A stretch of DNA of 14,071 bases, from NCBI GenBank assembly GCA_964423175.1, contig CAYRDM010000015.1, positions 1-14,071 of the forward strand, read 5' to 3'. The notes under the pieces are model-generated. The model worked only from the letters and a program-made list of their open reading frames with translations, was not told the origin of the DNA and made no database searches. The stretch's first letter is position 1, and every line of letters begins with the position of its first letter. Positions 7,268 to 12,607 of this stretch are shown here, piece after piece. The stretch comes from JBGQJN01 sp964423175. GTDB lineage: Bacteria; Patescibacteriota; Minisyncoccia; 2-02-FULL-40-12; IGHO2-01-FULL-4-A. Position numbers and translations under genes: made by a program.

Positions 7268-8548
7268 ATGAAAATTTTAGAAAAGAAAGTATTTTTTGGA
7301 GTAGCCGGCAGTTTTTTATTTTTAGGATTTTTGTTATTTACTGGTCTAGTAATGGCAAAAGAACTATATATAGTTAACCCCGCATCAGAAACCCCTTCGA
7401 GTACTCCGGTGAGTATTCCCGACAGCATACAAAAAGGGCTGTCTATTTTGAAAGCAACTCCGCCTTTGGATTATGAGACTAAATCTATGAAGTTAAAGAA
7501 GGGTCAATTGGTCAAGACGGGAGATCTCGTTCGCAAACAGATCGAGTTGGCCATACTTAATAAAAACACGGGTGAAATTTTTGAAAAAAGAGTCTGGGTT
7601 AGAGAGCAGGATATAAAAAACTATAAAAAAACAGGGGTCTTAAATTTTGAAAATTCAAGTTCAAGTGACGGTCTTACAGTAAGACCTCAATGGTGGAATA
7701 GCTTTAATACTTTCTATGAGGTTGTCGATCGCCCTGAGATGGTTGTTGTGGCTAACAAATATTTGTTTCCCAGCAAATATCTAACTGGTTTGGCAGAGAA
7801 ATCTGCCGGAGAATATACTGATATCGTTTATGTTCCTTACTCAAAACAGATTCATTTACCGGAAGTTGTTGAATTAGGTAAAAATTATTTAGAAAAGAAC
7901 ATAAACAAAGCATTCGAAGATTTGAATACTCTTGGTGTTCGCTCCACAACTTCTTCCGCAAAACTCATAACCCAAGATATCTCAAAAGATTTTGTCAGAA
8001 ATATTATTTTGGTTGAGCACGTTGATCCGGACGGTTTTGAAATTTCCGATGACGGTGGCAGGGAATTATTTGAAAGAGCACTGGCAGTTATAGGTGCCAA
8101 TCAAAAACTTGCTTTTAGATATACAGGATCTCCCGCAGGAGCTTCTGGCTTGGCGCAATTTATTAAACCGACATATCTAAACATGGTTAGGAAGTATCCT
8201 CAGGCAAAATTAATAAAGGACTACAACTTGGGTATGGCTGACCATGTTAATGCCATCAAGGCAATGGTTTTATTCTTTGATAGCCACAAACAAGAAATTA
8301 GTACCAAAACAAAAAGACAAGACATCGTACGTTCTTTGGGTATTACAGAAGAAATGTTGGCCGCAACTTATAACGGCGGTCCAGGTAAAGTTGTTAAATC
8401 GGTTAATAAATACGGTACTGCCTGGTTTGATAATCAACTAGGACTTAAGGCTTCGGCCAGAATATTGAGGCAGGAGACTATAAGTTATGTTAAGAAGTTT
8501 GAAGCGATAAAAGGTCTAAATCTTTTTGCTGGAATCTCAATCAACTAG
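7268..8548 (+). CDS. Membrane-anchored SLT-like lytic transglycosylase
   Basis: A 426-aa protein starting 2 nt after the preceding hydrolase gene. An N-terminal hydrophobic segment (residues 8-30, ending VMA-K) is a signal or anchor. Residues 31-240 have no recognised domain. The C-terminal part (about 244-415) carries transglycosylase-SLT features: ILVEHVDPDGFE with candidate catalytic Glu250, GASGLAQFIKPTY (291-303) in place of the GxxGLMQ motif, and AATYNGGPGKV (365-375) matching A-x-Y-N-x-G-P-G. It is expected to cleave the N-acetylmuramyl-glucosaminyl bond of peptidoglycan outside the membrane. Pairing with a coiled-coil hydrolase suggests joint work in division or envelope remodelling. 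The Glu assignment is by motif spacing only. Confidence 0.72.
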   Translation: MKILEKKVFFGVAGSFLFLGFLLFTGLVMAKELYIVNPASETPSSTPVSIPDSIQKGLSILKATPPLDYETKSMKLKKGQLVKTGDLVRKQIELAILNKNTGEIFEKRVWVREQDIKNYKKTGVLNFENSSSSDGLTVRPQWWNSFNTFYEVVDRPEMVVVANKYLFPSKYLTGLAEKSAGEYTDIVYVPYSKQIHLPEVVELGKNYLEKNINKAFEDLNTLGVRSTTSSAKLITQDISKDFVRNIILVEHVDPDGFEISDDGGRELFERALAVIGANQKLAFRYTGSPAGASGLAQFIKPTYLNMVRKYPQAKLIKDYNLGMADHVNAIKAMVLFFDSHKQEISTKTKRQDIVRSLGITEEMLAATYNGGPGKVVKSVNKYGTAWFDNQLGLKASARILRQETISYVKKFEAIKGLNLFAGISIN

Positions 8549-8580
8549 CCATTGTGCATAGCGTTTATTAAAAAATAAGT

Positions 8581-8586
8581 TATAAT
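8581..8586 (+). promoter_or_regulatory. Leaderless -10 box of TrmB-type regulator
   Basis: Perfect TATAAT at 8581-8586, then 7 nt and the ATG at 8594. No convincing -35 at standard distance and no Shine-Dalgarno. Confidence 0.55.
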
Positions 8587-8593
8587 TAATCTA

Positions 8594-9337
8594 ATGTACG
8601 AGAAGGAACTTCAAAGTCTGGGTTTGTCTGAAAAAGAAAGCAAGGTTTATCTTGCGGTTTTAGAATTAGGACCGGACACAGTCCAAAATATTGCCAAGAA
8701 ATCGGGGATTAACAGGCCAACCGCATATTTGCAGATAAACTCTCTCAAAGAAAAAGGTTTAATGAGTGAATTTGTTAAGGGGAAAAAGACTTTTTATTCT
8801 GCTGAATCACCAGACAGGTTATTCAGCCTCTTAAATAATTTTCAGAAAGAACTGGAATTTAAAAAAACGGAAGCAAATCGGATTTTGCCAATGCTGAACG
8901 ATTTATTTGTTGGAGCGGGCGAGAGACCAAGAGTAAGATTTTTCGAAGGTATAGAAGGTGCCAAAGCCATGCAGAATGATTTTCTTGCAGTGAAAAATAA
9001 AAAGATAGAATCTTTTACTAACTTAGACAGACTTTTTGAACTTTTTCCAAAACATGAGGATGAATACACAAAACGCAGAATTTCATCTGGTATTGAAGCC
9101 CTCGTTTTGTATACAAGAAAGGCAGGGCCAGTAGAAGGCGCAAATGACCCAGCCCGTCTCCGTACCGCAAAATTAATAACACCTGATAAATTTCCAATGT
9201 CAGCAGACATTACAATATTTGACGATAAAGTTGCTCTGGCGACTTATCGAGCTAAGCCAATCGGCGTAATTATAGAAGACAGAGACATCGCCGAGACTAT
9301 CCGGGCTATATTTTACATGATTTGGAATAAGCCATAA
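8594..9337 (+). CDS. TrmB-family transcriptional regulator
   Basis: A 247-aa soluble protein. Residues 1-75 form the TrmB winged helix-turn-helix: LGLSEKESKVYLAVLELG, then IAKKSGINRPTAYLQINSLKEKGL as recognition region and a basic wing (VKGKKTFYSAE). A coiled linker (about 80-105) would mediate dimerisation, followed by a PLD-like effector domain (GIEGAKAMQNDFL, LYTRKAG, DITIFDDKVAL) as in many TrmB-like regulators of archaea and CPR bacteria. The ligand is unknown. It is transcribed towards the large RNA region and is the only DNA-binding regulator in the window, so it is a candidate to bind the dyads at 9676-9772; this is positional inference only. Confidence 0.85.
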   Translation: MYEKELQSLGLSEKESKVYLAVLELGPDTVQNIAKKSGINRPTAYLQINSLKEKGLMSEFVKGKKTFYSAESPDRLFSLLNNFQKELEFKKTEANRILPMLNDLFVGAGERPRVRFFEGIEGAKAMQNDFLAVKNKKIESFTNLDRLFELFPKHEDEYTKRRISSGIEALVLYTRKAGPVEGANDPARLRTAKLITPDKFPMSADITIFDDKVALATYRAKPIGVIIEDRDIAETIRAIFYMIWNKP

Positions 9338-9346
9338 TAGCAGCTA

Positions 9347-9374
9347 TTGACATTATCCTATAATCTGGTATACT
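9347..9374 (+). promoter_or_regulatory. Promoter of small mini-ORF RNA
   Basis: Perfect -35 TTGACA at 9347-9352, 16-nt spacer, TATACT at 9369-9374, starting 10 bp after the TrmB gene stop. The transcript should start near 9381. Confidence 0.8.
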
Positions 9375-9408
9375 TAATATTGTAAGCATCTCAACCCGGA
9401 GGTGAGGT

Positions 9409-9423
9409 ATGGGCGGCTGGTAG
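9409..9423 (+). CDS. Mini-ORF 1, peptide M-G-G-W
   Basis: ATG GGC GGC TGG TAG, preceded by GGAGG at 9398-9402 with a 6-nt spacer. The SD lies in the loop and 3' strand of an 8-bp hairpin. A near-copy (mini-ORF 2) occurs 109 nt downstream, which makes chance less likely. A real peptide function or ribosome-stalling role is inferred, not shown. Confidence 0.4.
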   Translation: MGGW

Positions 9424-9517
9424 CTCAGCTAAAGCACCTGCCTAGTCTGTTACTAGCACTTGGCAGGTGCTTGCCCGAGCCTTTCTTCGGTCGTGTAAAC
9501 AGAGAAAGGAAGAAGCT

Positions 9518-9532
9518 ATGGGTAGTTGGTAG
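9518..9532 (+). CDS. Mini-ORF 2, peptide M-G-S-W
   Basis: ATG GGT AGT TGG TAG, preceded by AAAGGA at 9505-9510 with a 7-nt spacer. AGAAAGG (9503-9509) pairs perfectly with CCTTTCT (9480-9486), masking the SD. The Trp-stop codons lie within a helix with 9561-9570, so a ribosome here would change downstream folding. Confidence 0.4.
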   Translation: MGSW

Positions 9533-9610
9533 CTGGTTGTTCATCTTTGGCCTTAATGGGCCAGCACCAATTATTTAAGCTTTGTTTTGTATCATTTTTC
9601 AGTGTTGGCA

Positions 9611-9649
9611 GGGGTCGGAAACGGCGAAATGCTGGTTCGGCCCCTTTTT
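9611..9649 (+). terminator. Intrinsic terminator of mini-ORF RNA
   Basis: GGGGTCGGA (9611-9619) pairs with TTCGGCCCC (9636-9644) using one internal U-G and one outer G-U pair. A small CGGC/GCTG hairpin lies inside, and TTTTT follows at 9645-9649. Confidence 0.85.
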
Positions 9650-9675
9650 AATTACCTATTTTTATATGTTTTGTC

Positions 9676-9733
9676 AGTGTTTTTAGACTCTTTTTAGGCT
9701 ATAAAAACTATAATTTTAAGGAATAAAAACACT
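9676..9733. repeat. AT-rich nested inverted and direct repeats
   Basis: AGTGTTTTTA (9676-9685) is exactly inverted at 9724-9733. Inside it, TTTTTA (9691-9696) is inverted at 9702-9707, and ATAAAAAC occurs directly at 9701-9708 and 9723-9730. This cluster lies just upstream of the large-RNA promoter and may be an UP-element-like or operator region. Confidence 0.5.
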
Positions 9734-9738
9734 TGCTA

Positions 9739-9772
9739 TTAATATTTGTCAGGGGCACTTGACAAATATTAA
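9739..9772. promoter_or_regulatory. 13-bp perfect dyad operator over the large-RNA -35 box
   Basis: TTAATATTTGTCA at 9739-9751 is perfectly inverted at 9760-9772 after 8 nt. The right arm covers most of the -35 box (9759-9764), so a bound dimer should block RNA polymerase. The regulator is unknown; the TrmB-type protein 400 bp upstream is a candidate. Confidence 0.65.
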
Positions 9773-9787
9773 CTATTCTGCTATACT
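9759..9787 (+). promoter_or_regulatory. Consensus promoter of the large RNA
   Basis: TTGACA at 9759-9764, exactly 17 nt, TATACT at 9782-9787. This is the closest match to a sigma70 consensus in the window, predicting a start near 9793-9795. Confidence 0.88.
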
Positions 9788-9792
9788 CTCAC

Positions 9793-10848
9793 TGTAGGCT
9801 GAAGTAAGAGCTAAAACTAAGTGCACATTTACTTGTTAATACGACCCGCCGGACAGGTCCTGAAATGTTCGTTGAATCAAAGTAACAACAGCATGTTTGG
9901 TCTTTTGACCGAAGATGTTTTACAAACCAATTTTTATATGAGACCTCAAAAATCTCTAATGCTTTGATTAACAACGGCATTTTGGTAACGAGTTGCGGAG
10001 AAATCACCCTTTCTCCTAAGAAACAGCCTCAAATCTTAAGGATAGCCCGCTAGTACACGTCCTCACCGACGCGGACTGCCGGGTGAAGATGTTCCCTCGA
10101 GGGAACATCCGAGAATGCAAAGTTGCTATGAGTTTAAGTTGAAAAATAGAATATTGTATTTTCGGATGTACCTTCGAAATTAATTTTACGAGCATGACTG
10201 CACCTGTTCCAGACGGAATCGGACTCGTTTCAGCATCCCCTCACCGGGTTGTTGCCGGCGGCTACAAGGGTCGCAGGTACGAGTCAGGAGAAAGGTGTGG
10301 AAAACCTTCCTCTAAACGATGGCCGTTGGAGATCTTGGCGGACCGATAATCGCGCCGCCAGGGATATTACTTCCAGTGGTCTAGCTAACCGCAGGAAGAA
10401 AAAGATTGAGTAGAGGAGTCAGGCGGTATCCCCGTCTTTCTACCCCGCTACGCCGGTGTCCCGCTGGGGCATCGGTGTAAAAACCAATCTTTCTCCGCAG
10501 GTGTAGTCTCAAATTTTAGCTTTGACTGTTTCTGGCCTAATCCCTTTGTTCCGTTCCCGTCAGGGGCGGCGGTTGGCTTCTTCCGCAGGAAGGAGTCAAC
10601 CAAGATCGGTGTGGGGCTGGGAAACCCATGCTGATAACAAACGGAAGAGACTTGAAGGGTAGAACCCTCAAGATATAACTCGGCTTCGTCTTGCAAACGA
10701 ATTCGAGGAAGAGAAGTCTAGCGAGTCAACCTGTGCCACGGTGCAGGAACTGTTAGACGGGACGGCTGGAATGCCCTCTCGAAAAACCTCCTTCTCCCAG
10801 AACAGTCACGAGATTTTCCCTGGCCCACCTTTGGTGGGCCACTTTCTT
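9793..10848 (+). ncRNA. Large (about 1 kb) highly structured RNA of unrecognised family
   Basis: No credible ORF is seen on either strand, and composition is more GC-rich than flanking genes. Helices read from the sequence (5'/3' arms) are: 9892-9902/9907-9917; 9997-10003/10010-10016; 10088-10096/10101-10109; 10222-10227/10280-10285; 10321-10329/10373-10381 enclosing 10334-10341/10355-10362; 10401-10408/10485-10492 enclosing 10410-10414/10439-10443 and 10451-10462/10466-10477 (a three-way junction); 10571-10584/10588-10601; 10651-10660/10664-10672; 10685-10689/10697-10701; 10730-10736/10741-10747. Many use G-U pairs that would be A-C mismatches in the opposite strand, so the plus strand is the functional RNA. 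No RNase P, tmRNA, SRP, rRNA, or group II domain V signature is seen. By size and density of helices it resembles the GOLLD/ROOL/OLE class of large RNAs, but I cannot match it to any of them. Confidence 0.8.
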
Positions 10849-10884
10849 GGGCCCCAAATCTTAAATGATAGGGGCCAAAGAAAG
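10821..10884 (+). terminator. Tandem hairpins ending the large RNA
   Basis: TGGCCCACC (10821-10829) pairs perfectly with 10833-10841 around a TTT loop and is followed by CTTTCTT. A second arm pair, 10842-10855/10871-10884, is 14 bp with one mismatch. The U-tract after the first hairpin is weak, so the exact 3' end could be either hairpin. Confidence 0.65.
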
Positions 10885-10886
10885 TA

Positions 10887-10915
10887 TTGACCGGTATTCG
10901 GCTCTATCGTATTAT
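10887..10915 (+). promoter_or_regulatory. Promoter of Cys-rich coiled-coil protein
   Basis: TTGACC at 10887-10892, 17-nt spacer, TATTAT at 10910-10915. It begins 2 nt after the last hairpin of the large RNA and rules out translation starting at the TTG that forms its -35 box. Confidence 0.75.
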
Positions 10916-10952
10916 CACAAACATCTCATGTTTTTTAAAAAGGAGAATTATT

Positions 10953-11453
10953 TTGCGCGGAAACTGGGGAATGTCAGTGTTTCGTATTGGCGGTGCTTCC
11001 AACGGGCTAGATGTGTCTAAATTGATATTTAGCGATGAAGACAAAAAGGAACTCGCCTCCTTAGAAGAGACGCTGGAAACATTTAACATGGCGATAAATA
11101 TGATAGAGGAAGAAAAGAAAAACCTTACCAGAAAGGTCGCTCGTCGCATGGGTTTGGCATCTGCCCGACTTGAAGACCTTAAAACTAATGGAAGGTCTCT
11201 GGTGGAGTCATCAAGCTTGTCCAAAATTGTCGGCTATAGAGCGGCTCGTATAAAAGGAGATCCAGTTGCTTTAGAAGATTCACACTTCGCATACTTGTGT
11301 GGAGGCGAGGCTTCTGGTTGCGGTTGGGTCAAAGGGAAACCCGACACCAGAACTTTCAATGATATTACTATCTTGAGTGGTTCTGCCGGGATGAATTTCT
11401 ACTGTTGGCTTTGCGGCGGTTACATGGGCAAGTATGATTTTGTAATGTCGTAA
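10953..11453 (+). CDS. Hypothetical coiled-coil protein with CGG...CWLCGG cysteine cluster
   Basis: A 166-aa protein using TTG at 10953, chosen because AGGAG (10941-10945) lies 7 nt upstream; ATG 10971 is an alternative with a GGGGA just before it. The N-terminus reads M-R-G-N-W. Residues about 28-60 form a charged coiled coil (LASLEETLETFNMA, EEEKKNLTRKVARR), followed by a basic segment. The C-terminal 60 residues hold four cysteines, LCGG-x4-CGW and FYCWLCGG, arranged as two pairs like a possible zinc-binding fold. No signal peptide or membrane segment. I recognise no family. It has its own promoter and terminator, next to the large RNA, so a role with that RNA is conceivable but unproven. 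Confidence 0.75.
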   Translation: MRGNWGMSVFRIGGASNGLDVSKLIFSDEDKKELASLEETLETFNMAINMIEEEKKNLTRKVARRMGLASARLEDLKTNGRSLVESSSLSKIVGYRAARIKGDPVALEDSHFAYLCGGEASGCGWVKGKPDTRTFNDITILSGSAGMNFYCWLCGGYMGKYDFVMS

Positions 11454-11462
11454 AATATTTTG

Positions 11463-11492
11463 ATCCTCGCTTAAGCGGGGATTTTGTTTTTT
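11463..11492 (+). terminator. Intrinsic terminator of the Cys-rich protein gene
   Basis: ATCCTCGC (11463-11470) pairs with GCGGGGAT (11475-11482) around TTAA, with one U-G pair, followed by a T-rich run to 11492. Confidence 0.88.
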
Positions 11493-11519
11493 GAGATGAC
11501 AAAAACCTAAAAATATTGT
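11491..11519 (+). promoter_or_regulatory. Probable mnmA promoter
   Basis: TTGAGA at 11491-11496, 17-nt spacer, TATTGT at 11514-11519, partly overlapping the terminator T-run. The leader would be only about 8 nt and lacks a Shine-Dalgarno. Confidence 0.45.
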
Positions 11520-11533
11520 AAAGTATTTGAGAA

Positions 11534-12607
11534 ATGAAACCCAAAAACAAAAAAGTTTATGTTGCCATGTCTGGCGGAGTAGATAGTTCAGTAGCTGCCG
11601 CACTCTTAAAAAAAGAGGGTTTTGATATAGTCGGAGTTTATTTCAAACCTTGGAGTCCGGAGACTGATAAAAGTTTTTGTAACTGGCAGGAAGATAGGCT
11701 AGATGCCGCCAGGGTCGCAGAAAAATTAGGGATTGAATTTAAAACTTGGGATTTTTCCAAAGAATATGGCAAAAAAGTTGCCCAGTATATGATCGACTCA
11801 TACAAATACGGAACCACACCAAATCCCGATGTAATGTGTAACAAAGAAATAAAATTTGGATTATTTTTGAAAAAAGCCATCAAAGAAGGTGCCGATTATA
11901 TAGCCACGGGTCACTATGTCCAGAAAGCTGATTTGAGAGGTAAAAAAAACTCTGCCCTGTTGATTGCCAATGATTCGGGTAAAGATCAGAGCTACTTCTT
12001 ATATAATCTGACGCAAGACCAATTAAAATATTGTTTATTTCCGATTGGTAAGTATAAAAAAAGCAAAGTAAGAGAATTGGCCAAAAAATTTGGATTGGCA
12101 AATCATGGTAAAAAAGATAGCCAGGGTGTTTGTTTCGTTGGGCAGCTAGATATAAAAGACTTTTTGAAGAAATATATTAAATCTAAACCAGGAGAAATCA
12201 TTTTAGAGTCTACGGGAGAAAAAATTGGATTTCATGACGGGGCTGCTTATTATACAATCGGTCAAAGACATGGTTTGGATATAAAAAATGGCCAGGGGCC
12301 GTACTTTATTTCAAGTAAAAATATTAAGAAAAATATTATTTATGTTGCAAAAGAAAAGAGTCAATTGGCTGTTTTTGATGCTTTGGTTTCAGAAATTTCA
12401 TGGGTAGGAGATCCTATAAAATTTCCGGCTAATATTTCTGTAAAGATCAGATATCGCAGTGAATCTGTGCCGGCGACAATTTTAAAAACAAAAGACCCCA
12501 AGAAGGTGTCTGTTAAATTTAAAAAGCCGGCAATTGCGCCGACTCCCGGACAATCAATGGTTTTTTATAAGGGTAAATATGTACTCGGGGGAGGGGTAAT
12601 TATCTAG
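11534..12607 (+). CDS. mnmA: tRNA-specific 2-thiouridylase MnmA
   Basis: A 357-aa cytoplasmic enzyme that adds sulfur at U34 of tRNAs for Lys, Glu and Gln, using ATP to adenylate C2. The PP-loop SGGVDSS is at residues 13-19. Other family marks are NPDVMCNKEIKFG with catalytic Cys102, TGHYV (125-129), DQSYFLY, and DSQGVCFVG with the second catalytic Cys200. The C-terminal part carries YTIGQRHGL and ends AIAPTPGQSMVFYKG...LGGGVI, the expected beta-barrel domain. Length is normal. The two cysteines indicate the standard persulfide mechanism. It converges with gpmI and the two stop regions overlap by 8 bp, with no terminator visible between them. Confidence 0.96.
   Translation: MKPKNKKVYVAMSGGVDSSVAAALLKKEGFDIVGVYFKPWSPETDKSFCNWQEDRLDAARVAEKLGIEFKTWDFSKEYGKKVAQYMIDSYKYGTTPNPDVMCNKEIKFGLFLKKAIKEGADYIATGHYVQKADLRGKKNSALLIANDSGKDQSYFLYNLTQDQLKYCLFPIGKYKKSKVRELAKKFGLANHGKKDSQGVCFVGQLDIKDFLKKYIKSKPGEIILESTGEKIGFHDGAAYYTIGQRHGLDIKNGQGPYFISSKNIKKNIIYVAKEKSQLAVFDALVSEISWVGDPIKFPANISVKIRYRSESVPATILKTKDPKKVSVKFKKPAIAPTPGQSMVFYKGKYVLGGGVII

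Larger units (their letters stand above)
9381..9649 (+). ncRNA. Structured RNA with two tetrapeptide mini-ORFs (attenuator-like)
   Basis: A unit of about 270 nt bounded by a consensus promoter and an intrinsic terminator. In order it contains: a hairpin (9388-9396/9401-9408) covering the SD of mini-ORF 1; an 11-bp rod (9432-9442/9462-9472) topped by TAGT/ACTA; a 7-bp stem (9480-9486/9503-9509) covering the SD of mini-ORF 2; two mutually exclusive helices after mini-ORF 2 (9526-9536/9561-9570 versus 9548-9552/9559-9563); and the terminator. I recognise no riboswitch, T-box, 6S, tmRNA or SRP signature. The design resembles translation-coupled attenuation, but no gene lies between the terminator and the next promoter, so a trans-acting small RNA or a read-through leader for the large RNA are both possible. 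Confidence 0.65.

Noticed and set aside
9411..9481. tRNA-like stretch (GGTAGCTCAGCT...AGCACCTGCC resembles a D-arm and anticodon stem)
   Set aside because: No T-arm GGTTCGA sequence and no matching acceptor stem; the segment folds instead into an 11-bp rod hairpin.
9789..10007. 72-codon minus-strand ORF at the 5' part of the large RNA
   Set aside because: Low-complexity product without recognisable features; it ends within the large-RNA promoter region and lacks initiation signals.
10651..10684. AAGATATA after a hairpin, reminiscent of a group I intron J8/7-P7 segment
   Set aside because: No compatible P7 5' strand or P3 strand at proper spacing, and no interrupted gene around it.
10448..10696. 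82-codon ORF on the minus strand inside the large RNA
   Set aside because: No family resemblance, no SD or promoter on that strand, and it spans strong plus-strand helices with G-U pairs; best explained as chance in a GC-rich RNA gene.
9793..10848. Known large or housekeeping RNAs (RNase P, tmRNA, SRP, rRNA fragment, group II intron)
   Set aside because: None of the universally conserved blocks of these RNAs was found by eye; an Infernal search would be decisive.
10887..10952. TTG at 10887 as start of the Cys-rich protein
   Set aside because: This TTG is part of the -35 box TTGACC and has no SD; TTG 10953 has AGGAG at 7 nt.
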